From positions 19,636,740 to 19,700,739 of the forward strand of contig NC_087074.1 in NCBI RefSeq assembly GCF_026151205.1: 64,000 nt of DNA, written 5' to 3'. Each line of letters opens with the position of its first letter. The stretch's first letter is position 1. The position numbers were made by a program, and so were the translations under genes. The stretch is from Bolinopsis microptera (Eukaryota; Ctenophora; Tentaculata; Lobata; Bolinopsidae). Under the pieces are notes generated by a model. It searched no databases, was not told where the DNA came from, and worked only from the letters and a program-made list of their open reading frames with translations. Shown here piece after piece: positions 22,552 through 33,900 of the stretch.

Positions 22552-23817
22552 CGGGTATATGCCTCACAGAATGGCCAAAAAAAAAGAAAGGTCTCTCAAA
22601 ATCACAAAACACACTTTATTCCAGTTTTTATCTCATAAGAAGCTAAGTTGACACTCAAATTTTTCTTCCCGGGGGTTGATTTAATCTCATAACCATTTTT
22701 TCTTTGAGAAAAATTGGCCGGAAAATCTTCCTCCAAAAAAACATGCCTCACAGAATGGCCAAATCTGAACTTCTATAATTTTTTGATGGAGATACTTTTT
22801 AAATTTCTATCACCACACGTTGTTAGAAAACCTATTAAGGAATGGGCTAATAACCTAAAACTCACGAAAAAACTGAGCTGTGAAAAATTATTTCACAAAC
22901 AAACAAAAAAATGCCTCACAAAATGGCCAAAAAAAAAATGAAAACGAGAAAATTTTATTTTTCTAAAACCTTTGGCTCTTGTTTCAGGCATGCTGCTGGT
23001 ATAAATATGCCTTGTTAACACCCCCATATAGGTGAAATTTCCTAGAACTGAATAAAAAGGGCATAATTTCCTACACCAAAAATGGCCATTTTGTTCATAT
23101 TCCCTGATTTCATGATTTATAACCTTCATTCGGCTGTAAAAAACACTCCATCTGGGGTGTTATTGTATGATAAATAGCTTGTGAATACTTTAGACCATCA
23201 AAACTAACATGTCTACATCAATAAAAGGAGTTTTAAATTTTGGCCATTTTTTGAAGCATATTTTGGCCATTTTGTGAGGTGTGTAGCCATTTTAGCGATT
23301 TTTTCTTCCTATATTGAACAATGTTCGTTTTTTTTTATGAATACTATTCTTTAAACATCTTCTGTCATACTGGTGCCAGAAGTTCTCACCAAAATGCAAA
23401 CTTAGTTCAAAAATTTGAAAACAAATTTTGTGAGGCATATTTTGGCCATTTTGTGAGGCGTGTATCCATTTTAGCATTTTTTTCTTCCTACATTGAACAA
23501 TGTTCGTTTTGTTTGATGAATACTATTCTTTGAACATTATCTGTCATACTGGTAACAGAAGTTCTCACCAAAATGCAAACTTAGTTCAAAAATTTGAAAA
23601 CAAATTTTCAGTGCTCAAAATTTCTACATAAACAGTAATATTTATGCCAGAAAATGTGGTCCTAGTTAATGATTTCACCACAGGAAGTGTTGCCAGAAGA
23701 CTTTTGTTTCATATGGTATCCACAAAACCTACCAGTCTTATACAAAAAATTAGTTACAAAAACATTTACAAATTTGGCCATTCTGTGAGGCTAGCCATTC
23801 TGTGAGGCATATACCCG
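22552..23817. mobile_element. 1,266-bp TA-flanked inverted-repeat element with internal phrase repeats
   Basis: Terminal inverted repeats begin CGGGTATATGCCTCACAG and end in the reverse complement, flanked by TA on both sides (22550-22551 and 23818-23819). The phrase GCCTCACARAATGGCCA recurs in direct orientation at 22561, 22745 and 22913, and inverted near 23262, 23442 and 23773-23808. About 23290-23430 is repeated as about 23468-23605 (shared TTGAACAATGTTCGTTTT and GTTCTCACCAAAATGCAAAC). There is no transposase. TA flanks suggest the Tc1/mariner group. It lies between DERL2 and DNAAF9. Confidence 0.85.
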
Positions 23818-23881
23818 TATGCTGACTTTCTGTAAGTTTTGAAAAAAAGATAATAAGTAATTTACTAAAGTTAAACATAAC

Positions 23882-23887
23882 TTTATT
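23882..23887 (-). promoter_or_regulatory. Candidate polyadenylation signal AATAAA for DNAAF9
   Basis: TTTATT on the plus strand, about 265 bases downstream of the DNAAF9 stop codon in its direction of transcription. Confidence 0.35.
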
Positions 23888-24148
23888 TGTAAAAAAAAGT
23901 GAAGCCAGCTTCCAATGATAATAAGTGTATGATTTAATATAGTATACATTATTTGATATCATAAAGTAATTTATCTTACACTGTAAAAAATACTTGATAA
24001 TGAAAACTCTGACAACTGAAAACTTTGACAAAACTTGGAAAACAAACTAAACTTTGATAACTTAATTTTGTAAAAAGCGAGCACACAAAACAAATCACAA
24101 ACATCACTAATATCAGTTATAATAATCCCAACCGGGACCTCGACACAA

Positions 24149-27100
24149 TTAACTTCCATTGAACAGCGACGACACTTTAGTGTTATCAATTTTGTGGTTG
24201 AAAAGTTCGATCTCCTCATTTCTCTTGTTTAGGAACCTTTCAACAATATCATCAAACAGTGGGTGTTCCATCTTCTTTCCTTCCATCATGGAAACGTAAT
24301 GAGAGCCATTATAAAACCACCCTTCTGGAAGTTTCTCTCTCGCTGCTTCCAACTTTAGCATTTCCTTTTCTTTTGAACTCAAAGAAAATTTAGTGTATTT
24401 ATCTTTTTTTACGGGAGGTTTCGGAGCGCAGCCTTGTAACCACTGCTTCACCTGCTGTTCAGTTATTTTGTAGCCAGTGAAAATGAAACAATTCTTGCTG
24501 CCAGGAGGCAGGGGCTTGTTGAAAGTATTGAGAGAAATAGTTTCACTTCTTGGAGTACACTCCAGGGTGTAAAGGTTGTTATCCTCCGTAAACTTAGCTC
24601 TGCCTCCAACATAGAATATAGAGCCGGACATCATCAACCTATCAACATACACTCGTCCCTCCTTCTGGTGGAGACTCTTCAGATGGGACATGAAGCGAGC
24701 TTTACAGAGATCAGCTCCGAACGAGACTGTAAGATATGTAATGGGAATGAAGGGAGGATTTGGTTTGTATTGTAAGGAATACCATCCTGGAGCAGTAAAA
24801 TGTCTTGAAATTGGCAGGGTAGATTTAGCAAATGCATCAACTGTACACATTTCTACAAGGCTATCTTTGTCTATGTAGTTGTTTCCCACAACCTCAATAA
24901 TGCTGCACGAAGGGTTCAGGGTCTTCAAGAAACTAATTCTCTCATCTTTACCTTTCTGTTTGGAAGGAATACAACCGGTAACAATGATGTTGTTAACCCA
25001 TCCCTCGCTACACTGCTCAATTATTTTTGGGAAACATGTTCGGTTGCTTATAAACAGATTTCGTAAGTCAATGCAAGTGCTCACGGAGGCAACATGACAC
25101 GATTGCCTGGTAAACTTATCAGGATGATGGACAATAGCTGCAACCACCTCAGGTACTTCAACATAAGCAGAAACAATGACAATAACTCGAATCGGATCAT
25201 TTCCCCTCTTGCTCAGCATCTGTAGAGCTTTTTGCATGTTGTGAGCACTGAACAGCTCTTCAGAACCAAGTGGCTGTCTCAGTACAATGAAATGGTGGTC
25301 TTCTTTAGTTCCTTCTGTTACTATGGAGCAGATTTTCTCTTGGTTGCTACCAGGTATTCCAACGAGCAATGTGATGAAGATGAATGGTTCTGCTGTTTCA
25401 GATTTCATTGCTGGATTGACATCAAGTTGGTTGTAGGTGAAATTCCCCAGAGAACTTAGCATCATGTGAGGTGCAAATGACGGGTAAGTGGGATAAGAAG
25501 ACTCGATCATCCTGCCCTCATCTGAAGTTCCCAAGTTGCCAACATCACTGGTTTTAACAGTCACAATATTTTCGTATCTCAGCAGGAAATCTGGAGGTAA
25601 ATTTTCTGCAGACTCTGGTATATTGTACTCCCTAAACAAAGGCAGCAAAGTGTCATTTGTGAACCTCACACCTTTCCCTCGTTGCCAGAACACCAAGCAG
25701 AACCTCTTCAGGAATGGAGGTAAGCAATTAGAGGCATGTTCAAGGTAAAGTGCGACAGCGATTGATCCAGTTTTCTTTACTCTTATCTCCTTCAAGTCGT
25801 TTATTCTGATTTGAAGAAGCGTAGAATAAGGTGATGTTATGTTGATGGTGTTGTCCTCCAATCTGAACATAGCTTCATAAGTGTTAACATCGTTGCACAG
25901 CAGAGAGCACGGTACAGAGTCTGCATTTTGTGCTCCAAAATGGTTCCATTGCACATAGGTAGGAATAACGTCTGTAACGATCAGCAGCTCAGAGTCATCA
26001 GCAGAGACGTCATCATTTTTCACGATAATGTGAGACTCAAAGAATGTGTCTTGAAATACCAATGGTTTGTAGACAACTTTAGTATTTTGCAAACTAGCAA
26101 TATTTGAAACAGCTGCTCCAAACACTTTCATGCTTGACTTTGAGTTTGAACTCACTTTATTTCCTTTAACATCAAAAGCTTCTAGACTCACTTCAATCTT
26201 TACAGAGCTTGCTTTGAAATTTACAAGCTGAGGATATTTGTAAGTACTGAGCTTTTCAGTGAACTTCTTAGTGAAGTATTGAAGTAGCTTTGAGGAGTTT
26301 TGTGTGGTTAAAAAGCGTTGAATAGTTCTTTGTGTAGTGGCAGCCATGGCATCATATATTGATGAAAGGAGGACCAAATCACTGGAGTCAACATTGTCGT
26401 GTATAAAGTAAGTTCTTCCACAGCTCAGCGAACTTGGAGATTCTATAACAGAGCAAGTAATGAAGAATGGTTTTCTAGTAACCGCATGTTTTTCCAATCC
26501 AAAAACTGTGGCACCATGAGCATGACTATCACTTGTTTGGTTGCCATGCTCTAGATAGCTCACAACAGGATCAATAGCCTTATCCAAACTGTTATCTAGA
26601 GTTTCACTTTTTATCATATTGGACACATTCATTATCATAGTATTCCACTGGAAATTTAACAAGATGCTTGTATCTTTCAGCAGATGTTTTAGAGATCCTA
26701 GATCAAAGTCACTGAACACGGAGAGCTTTTCAAAGTTGAGTGGTATTAGCGAGTGAGTAAGTCCGAAAAATCCTTGTGAGCCATAGTCTTCCAGAGCGTA
26801 TGCTTGAAGTAGTGGCCATTTTTCAATAACCATTGGGTCGAACTCATTAGAGTCATTGGAGTACGGAATGGCAATTTTATTGACACCTTGAGTCATGGAG
26901 ATAAAGGAGTAAATTTTATGGTCCTCAACTATGTTCTCATCGCTAGAGATGTTGGCATCAAGGCAGTGAATTTGAAGATCATGAACTTTGGCTAGGTAGG
27001 GAAGGATGCTTTTCATGTCTTTGTGAGTGACATAAAGCTCGACTTTAGACGGCTTAATGAGCATCACAATTTCATCTGTATCAATTTCAAAGTATTTGCT

Positions 27101-27334
27101 GAAGCTCCCTGATTTATACATGGAGCAGCCAAATAAGATGAAATTAATGAAATGCCTACAGTCAGGATTGTAACGACTGTCAATTCCATTGATAGCAACA
27201 AAACCATCAATATTGTTATCAACCAGATATCTTTGAATTTTGTTGATTCTCAACAAGCACAATGTCGACGCATCTTTCACACATGTCTTTTTCTCAGTTT
27301 GAAATGGTTGAGATATGCTTCCAATGACAACCAT
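24149..27334 (-). CDS. DNAAF9: Dynein axonemal assembly factor 9 (C20orf194/Shulin homologue), single large exon
   Basis: An uninterrupted frame of 1061 residues from ATG at 27334; the human protein is about 1180. Family blocks: GIDSRYNPDCRHFINFILFG near residue 50, IEKWPLLQAYALEDYGSQGFF near 170, SSLSCGRTYF near 300, and the C-terminal LPEGWFYNGSHYV with HPLFDDIVERFLNKRNEEIE. Known role: the Tetrahymena homologue Shulin binds newly made outer-arm dynein and holds it closed for delivery to cilia; the mammalian protein was linked to ARL3. It acts in cytoplasm and cilium. Directly 5' of GTGATGG is tttatttctttttag, a strong acceptor 3 bases before the ATG, and its TAG is also an in-frame stop. 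So either a leader is spliced on there or the message starts just upstream. Vertebrate orthologues have many introns; this copy has none. Confidence 0.92.
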   Translation of the reverse strand: MVVIGSISQPFQTEKKTCVKDASTLCLLRINKIQRYLVDNNIDGFVAINGIDSRYNPDCRHFINFILFGCSMYKSGSFSKYFEIDTDEIVMLIKPSKVELYVTHKDMKSILPYLAKVHDLQIHCLDANISSDENIVEDHKIYSFISMTQGVNKIAIPYSNDSNEFDPMVIEKWPLLQAYALEDYGSQGFFGLTHSLIPLNFEKLSVFSDFDLGSLKHLLKDTSILLNFQWNTMIMNVSNMIKSETLDNSLDKAIDPVVSYLEHGNQTSDSHAHGATVFGLEKHAVTRKPFFITCSVIESPSSLSCGRTYFIHDNVDSSDLVLLSSIYDAMAATTQRTIQRFLTTQNSSKLLQYFTKKFTEKLSTYKYPQLVNFKASSVKIEVSLEAFDVKGNKVSSNSKSSMKVFGAAVSNIASLQNTKVVYKPLVFQDTFFESHIIVKNDDVSADDSELLIVTDVIPTYVQWNHFGAQNADSVPCSLLCNDVNTYEAMFRLEDNTINITSPYSTLLQIRINDLKEIRVKKTGSIAVALYLEHASNCLPPFLKRFCLVFWQRGKGVRFTNDTLLPLFREYNIPESAENLPPDFLLRYENIVTVKTSDVGNLGTSDEGRMIESSYPTYPSFAPHMMLSSLGNFTYNQLDVNPAMKSETAEPFIFITLLVGIPGSNQEKICSIVTEGTKEDHHFIVLRQPLGSEELFSAHNMQKALQMLSKRGNDPIRVIVIVSAYVEVPEVVAAIVHHPDKFTRQSCHVASVSTCIDLRNLFISNRTCFPKIIEQCSEGWVNNIIVTGCIPSKQKGKDERISFLKTLNPSCSIIEVVGNNYIDKDSLVEMCTVDAFAKSTLPISRHFTAPGWYSLQYKPNPPFIPITYLTVSFGADLCKARFMSHLKSLHQKEGRVYVDRLMMSGSIFYVGGRAKFTEDNNLYTLECTPRSETISLNTFNKPLPPGSKNCFIFTGYKITEQQVKQWLQGCAPKPPVKKDKYTKFSLSSKEKEMLKLEAAREKLPEGWFYNGSHYVSMMEGKKMEHPLFDDIVERFLNKRNEEIELFNHKIDNTKVSSLFNGS

Positions 27335-27337
27335 CAC

Positions 27338-29026
27338 CTAAAAAGAAATAATGTAAAATAAATGAAATAGTTCAACTCCATTATAAAATTTCGCAATACA
27401 TTAGAGTTAAATAGTCAATGAAACAATAAGTTCCCCAAGACACTCTAACATCCAAGCCTTCTATAAAACGTGGCAACTCCAAATCTTAACAGTGAGTGAT
27501 AAGACAGTTCAGTTAATATTGCTTTAAGGCCTAAAGTACAATGCACCCAATAATACAATTCAAAACCTTCCATCTCAAATTCATATAGTCACAGTTTATG
27601 TTTATACTAGTCGTGAGCATTGAATTCCGATTTATTAAATCCTGCACAGAGAAGGTAGTACTTCTTCTTCTACAGTCCCTAGTTTTTGGATGCTGGAGCG
27701 AATTAGCATACATCCACAAAATAACAAAAATGACCACTTTTGCAACACTTTCTAGTATCGAATCCGTAACATTGCACTATGCCAATTTGTTTAGTTACAG
27801 TATGCCAACAATTTCCGTAACAAAGAAACAGTAAACAATTAAAAGAACTTAGTTAGATCTTGAGCCAATCGAAACAGGTGATATTATGTCTCATTTCTTA
27901 TTTCAGCTGAACACAATCAATTTATGATTTTTGAAGGTTTCTGTTAGTACATCGTATTATATTTTTGAAGAACGACCCTCCGCCTCCAGTATGTAGTTTC
28001 GTATCAAGTGAGCTTATCAAGTTAAGAAAAATTTTGTTTTTCTTAACTTGTAAGGCTCGTTAGTCCGTGTGCCACGTGGCACATATTCACCCTATCTATA
28101 CCTTTCGGTCATAATTCCGGTTGAGAACCAATACTGTGTCTAAACTTAACGTTCATAAGCTGTTAACCTAATCTTAGATGGCACTGTGGAAGGGATACAA
28201 CAAAATAAGAGATTACAAAATTGATTTTGTCCAGCCATAAGGTCAGAAACCCTCAACAATAGTCATATAAAAACCAATTCAGTAGAGTACTATATTAATT
28301 GCAGCACACTACAATGTAAATATACTGAAGGGGTACCCTTTTTGATCTTTTGGCAGGGTCTCTCAATCACGTATCAGATCATTCAGCTGAGTCGGTCGTT
28401 GAGACATTAAACAAATGTTCAATTTCGCATAGATCCAATGGATCCTTATTAGCTACTCCCTAAAACATACATATAAACTAGACGACACTGGGATTCAAAT
28501 CCTTGATGCAAGTTTGCCTGAATTGGAAATATCGTCAAAAAGGCATTTCACTATTTGTTCCGTATTGGCATGTACGCTAGCATGGCGGCAAAGTGCAGCT
28601 GAATCGGCGGGTATGATGGGGATCTGGGGAGCCAGATGGGTGTCTTGAGTTGTTCACTGCCAGTTTCTCCTTCTCTTCCACCCAGCATAAAGCTGGGTGG
28701 CTCCTAACTTCACTACCAGGTTGTATATTGACTAAATAAAAATTTAGTTATACCTATTTTTACCACTTTCTTCTCAATCAGTTTCGATTATTCAACCTCC
28801 ATAATACTCTCTTCTTTTATGAGTCCAGGATAACAGTTGCTGCATCCTCAGCAAGTTTCTTGTTGAGAGGATGGTTTTTTGATGATCTTGCTAGCATAAT
28901 GACCACTGGTCGCTGCTAACACTGTTCTCATTAATTCTTGTCTTCAATTTTGTTATTTCACCATTCAACTCACTTTCTTTCCTCAGCTACACTTAATCGC
29001 TGACAACTGGTGGTGACTGCTCTTGA
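27338..29026. other. Gene-free stretch between DNAAF9 and the LINE
   Basis: No gene recognised. A hairpin AAGAAAAATTTTGTTTTTCTT lies near 28023-28044, interrupted only by its short loop. The right part (perhaps from about 28.3 kb) is probably the 5' untranslated region of the LINE that follows; its exact 5' end could not be placed. Confidence 0.4.
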
Positions 29027-29083
29027 TACCTTGACGGCAATCCAGTGAACCTGAATCCAGCTCCCTCATCTTGGTACAATACA

Positions 29084-30439
29084 ATGTTTAACCTCAAAGA
29101 TACTATTGAATCGCTTTCATCCGCTTCAACACAGGACCTAGCAGCCCTCATTAAAACTGCTCAGAAGATTATGGATTTTAGGCACCTGGTTGGACACTTG
29201 GAATTTATTCCAGATATAATTGACAGTGCAGTTTGTTCCGACTTGTTGGCTGAGTGTGATTCCCTCAACTTGTCGGCTTCATCCAGAAGACCTGAGTCAC
29301 AATGGCTCAGTGTAACCGACAGGCCTTACATATATGTCGATAGTAAGCCAGTACATCATGCTAAGGACATTACCACACTTCCTACTTTCAGTAAAGTTAT
29401 GGAGACATTTAATGAGAGGTTTAATTGCAAAATGGACTCTTGTTTAGTACTCAAGTACACTTCAACAAGTGCAGGTACGAGTCTGCATGCAGACGACGAA
29501 ACAACCATGGACACAAATCAGCCCATTTGTAATCTATCAATTGGTGAACCCCGGACGATTGACTTTCTCTCCAATGCTGACAAAAAGGTTGTCCGATCCT
29601 TCAGAATGGAGAACAGAAGCCTGGTGCTTATGAAACCTGGTACCCAGGAGGTTATGAAGCATCGCGTTCCTGGTGAATCAGGCGCACCTGGGACACCTTC
29701 GCTGAGATATTCATTATCCTTCCGGGCTATGGCAAAGCGTCCTCAGCCACCTCTACCGGATGTAGCACAAACGAAGGGAGCTGAACAACCGTCAGGTCAC
29801 GTCAAGAGTGATATTGATAACGGTAGCCTCACAGCTCCAGCATTCAGACATGTGTGCCTAATCGCTGGTGATAGCTATGCTGCCAGGCTGGACACTGTAA
29901 AACTTGGTAGAAAATGTGTTGATGTTGTGTCTGTTGCCAGTGGAGGAGCAAGAATACATCAAGTGATGGAGCAGATTAGAGATTTTAAGTCTAAGAATGA
30001 GTCTGTCATTGTAGATAAGATATGTATTAGTGTCGGAACGAACGACATTAGATATGCGGACTCTTTAGATAAGATTAAGCTTAAATTTAAGAGTCTATGT
30101 GCTTTAATCAAAGAACTTTATACTTCTTCAAAAGTTTATTTTCAGTCCCTTTTACCTCTGCCTTGCAAAAGCAGGCATGACTGGAGAACTAACTCTTTTG
30201 TTATGAAAATGAATAGTGTCATCAAGAATGAATGTATATATCGAAGATTCCATATGTTAGACGCTTTTCGTCCATTTTCTCTACGATACTTTGATCCTCG
30301 AGTACCTCATATCAGAGATGATAGATTTTTCAAGGCTGGAGACATCCATCCCAGTGAGGCTAGGGGCATGGGTGTCCCAGCTAAACTTTATCTGAGAGCG
30401 GTTCATAGTAACTTTTTTGACCCATTCACTTTTCAGTAA
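29084..30439 (+). CDS. LINE ORF1: AlkB-like dioxygenase fused to SGNH/GDSL esterase
   Basis: 451 residues from the first ATG; an in-frame stop lies upstream at 29024. Residues about 115-217 look like an AlkB-family Fe(II)/2-oxoglutarate dioxygenase. The iron ligands H135-x-D137 (SLHADDE) and H193 (VMKHRVP) are present, with NLSIGEPRTIDF between them and RYSLSFR (R208, R214) as the 2-oxoglutarate/substrate arginines. After a linker, residues about 255-440 form an SGNH hydrolase: S264 in AGDSYAA, G287 in ASGGAR, N320 in VGTNDI, and D420/H422 in GDIHPSE. Esterase domains in ORF1 are known for CR1-like LINEs; AlkB enzymes repair alkylated nucleic acid bases. I infer that ORF1 binds or repairs the element RNA or acts on membranes. 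All catalytic positions I looked for are kept. Confidence 0.88.
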   Translation: MFNLKDTIESLSSASTQDLAALIKTAQKIMDFRHLVGHLEFIPDIIDSAVCSDLLAECDSLNLSASSRRPESQWLSVTDRPYIYVDSKPVHHAKDITTLPTFSKVMETFNERFNCKMDSCLVLKYTSTSAGTSLHADDETTMDTNQPICNLSIGEPRTIDFLSNADKKVVRSFRMENRSLVLMKPGTQEVMKHRVPGESGAPGTPSLRYSLSFRAMAKRPQPPLPDVAQTKGAEQPSGHVKSDIDNGSLTAPAFRHVCLIAGDSYAARLDTVKLGRKCVDVVSVASGGARIHQVMEQIRDFKSKNESVIVDKICISVGTNDIRYADSLDKIKLKFKSLCALIKELYTSSKVYFQSLLPLPCKSRHDWRTNSFVMKMNSVIKNECIYRRFHMLDAFRPFSLRYFDPRVPHIRDDRFFKAGDIHPSEARGMGVPAKLYLRAVHSNFFDPFTFQ

Positions 30440-30992
30440 TTACTATTAGGGCTTTAGGGGTCAAGCTAGTTTTCATAATCCGAATTTTAAGATATATTAG
30501 ACTGTGTTTTAAAAGTTTTTGGAGCTGGATGTCGGTTAACAGGGTTCCCTTAATGCTACTAGATGATAGATCTAAGTCAATATAGATTAAGAGTTGGTAT
30601 TTATAACAACAGTAAGAACCGCAGATCTAAGCAGGTTAGTATAACAGGTAACTTTGTGCCCGACATCGGGGTTCTTGATGCTTTAAGACTTTTTGTTTTG
30701 ATTTATTTGTATCTCTATTTTGCATTATGTGTGATGAGTGTGACGATTGGGATGGCTTTGGAGTGTCATTTTAGACCTTTTACTGTCACAGCCTTCCACA
30801 GCATCTCAGACAATGAATTTATTCATCTCTTCCACAGTCATAGCAAAAGCTATGCTGCGGTATTAATGTTTTTTCTCTTCAAAAGACTGGTGGCTTTATA
30901 AAATTTTAGGGGCTTCTCCTGGCTTACTTGGCAAGCTGAACTTCACTGGTCTTGAAAACAAGCCAGACAGTTACGGATACATTCAGCTAATT
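30440..30992 (+). other. Inter-ORF spacer of the LINE, with a possible small ORF
   Basis: 553 bases separate ORF1 and ORF2. An ATG frame of 112 codons (30563-30901) includes a hydrophobic run, LRLFVLIYLYLYFALCVMSV. It has no recognised domain and may be chance. How ORF2 is translated (re-initiation or separate message) is not shown. Confidence 0.3.
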
Positions 30993-33900
30993 ATGCACTA
31001 CCTCAATATTATTACTGTTAGCTGCATGCTTTGGATACATACCTTGAACGCTGTCCTTTTAATTATTGTCAACCCAAGCTTACTTAACCCTGGGCCTACT
31101 ACATACCTCAAGGTTGTTTCTTTTAATACGCATGGCCTGATTCCCTTCTCACAGCTACAGTCCGACAATCCTTCTTTTGACAACACTAAAATATTTGAAC
31201 TCCATCACTATATTCACTGCCATGAACCAGACATCCTCCTGATCAATGAATCTTGGCTTAAAAAGTCTATCATTGACTCTGAAGTCATACCTGAATCGTA
31301 CAAAGTTTTTAGACTTGATCGTTCCTTACAAACCCATCCACCAGATCCACAGAATCCAAGAAGATTTAGGAAGCATGGGGGTGGCGTTTTAGTTGCTATA
31401 CGTAGGGACATTGATATTGTATCTACTAAGTTAGAGTACAAGTGCCCGGCAGAGCTTCTTGGTATAACACTCAAATTTAGGGACGGTAGTAAACTAATTC
31501 TTTGCAGCTTCTATAGGGTAGGTACTTTAGGGGCCAACAATCATAACGCCTTCCAAGATTATGTTAGGAAGGCAAGGCAACGTAGAGGTGTTAGAGGTAT
31601 TGTAATTGCAGGGGATCTTAATCTACCTGGTATTGATTGGCAGAATTACTGTAGCAGCAATCCGGTTGAACAGCTCTTTCTAGATACTTTTAGTAACTTT
31701 GGTTTAGAACAACTTATTACCAGTCCAACACATACTGGAGGAAACATTCTTGATCTAGTCTTAACCGATAAACCCCATCTTATCTCCGATATAAAAATTT
31801 CAGAACATAATATTCCATGTAAGTCCGACCATTTTGCAGTCTCCTTTACTTTGAAATCAAAGGTGAAGCGCATCAAATCGCAAAAGAGGGAATCTTTAAA
31901 TTTTAAAAGAGCAAATTGGGATGCACTTAATGCAGACCTTGCAGATATTGACTGGCAGGCAGAGTTCACTGGTAATATGGAAACATCATGGAACAAGTTT
32001 AAGGAAGTTTTAGAGCAAAGAACCAATGAACATATTCCAAAGATTAAAATTGGAGGCAGGGCTCAACCTCCTTGGTTTGACGCTGAGTCTCATCAGGCCT
32101 GCCTAGAAAAAGAAAGGCTACACAAAAGTTATAAAGAAACCACGGACCCTTCCTGCAAGGCTGAGAAGTACTTTAAGTTCTCTAAAAGCAGAAGCGATTT
32201 TAAGAAAATTGCCTCCAACAAGATGGCATCTAGCTTTGAGGACGAGGATGATTCGAATCTAATTACAAAGAAATTCTGGTCCTATGTAAAAGCAACATCT
32301 AAGAATACTCGCATACCTGAACAAATTCACCTAGAAGATGTACACAAAAGTGATCATTCTGACCAAGCAAACCTATTTAATACCTTTTTTCATCAACAGT
32401 TCTCATCGCCTAGTGATTATGATGTACATGTTGATAACACACTCACACAGGATGATATTGATTATGTATCTACCCTTTTCAGTTCGTCTAGGATAGTAGA
32501 TATTCTCAAGAATTTGAATACTAGAAAAGCTATGGGACCGGATAAAATCCATGGTGAAGTTCTTAAAAATTGTGCCTTTACGTTAGCCCCAGCACTGGAG
32601 ATTCTTTTCACAAAGTGCTATGTATCCGGCTTCCTACCTTCAAATTGGAAATATGCAATTGTTGTTCCAGTACACAAGAAAGGCTCCAAGAATGACATTA
32701 AGAATTATAGGCCAATATCTTTGACTAGCTTAGTTATGAAAGTCATGGAAAGAATTATTCGAGATGAACTTTTGAGTAGATGTTATGATAAAATTGATCC
32801 TTGTCAACATGGTTTCCTGCCTCACAAATCTTGTGCAACTCAGATGGTTGAATTCTGCGATAGCCTATCCCTCTCTCTTAACAAGAACATTAGATCTGAT
32901 ATTGTTTACTTCGATTTTGCCAAAGCATTCGATTCCGTTAACCACGACTTAATACTATATTAGCTAAAATTTTATTATAACATCGATGGAATGCTTCTCC
33001 AATTTATGAAAAGTTACCTCTCCGGACGTCAGCAATGTGTAGTTGTTAATGGGGCTATCTCTGCAACCCTACCGGTGTTGTCAGGTGTTCCTCAAGGGTC
33101 AATAATCGGACCAACACTTTTTGTTCTTTTCATAAATGATATATATTCTGGACTTTCTCAGGGCACTAATATCCTTTTATACGCTGATGATACTAAAATG
33201 TGGAGAGAGATATCCCAAGAGGAAGACCACCATATACTTCAAAGCGATATTAATTATCTCATGACATGGGCAAGAACTAATAAGATGAAGTTTCATCCTG
33301 ATAAATGTAAGGTCTTAGCTATACTTAAGAGGTGGTCTCCCTTAGATGGCATTTTACCATTTACACGTTACACTTACTCTATGGGCCAAACTCTTCTTGA
33401 TTATACAGATTCTGAAAAAGATTTAGGCATATTCATGACGTCTAATCTAAATTTTAATAGCCAGGCCGATGCTCTATATGGTAAAGCTAACCAAAAATTT
33501 GGCATGCTTAAGAGAAATTGTCATTTTATTAATGATCTGAACAAGAGAAGAGTCTTGTATCTTACTCTTGTACGCTCAATATTCGAACACTGTCCCATCA
33601 TTTGGCGACCAGCGTCCAGTAGCACTATCAATAGGCTTGAAGGATTGCAGAAAAGGGCCCTCAAATGGATTCGTAATGATTACGGTGTAAGCTATAGTGT
33701 AGAGGAAATCTATAATGCCCATTGTAAACAGTTAAATATTCTGCCCCTAAAGTACAGGTTTGATTACCATGATCTCAAGTTCTTTCATTCCCTAGTGCAT
33801 CAATACCACCCATGCACCACTCTGCCTCAGTACCTTACTTTCTTCTCCGGGTCAAGCCGACTGAGAAGCTCACATCTTGATCACTTATCAGTAATATCTT

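Noticed and set aside
24690..25748. Plus-strand open frames opposite DNAAF9
   Set aside because: Shadows of the long minus-strand coding exon.
30998..32026. Minus-strand frames opposite LINE ORF2
   Set aside because: Shadows of ORF2; no domain.
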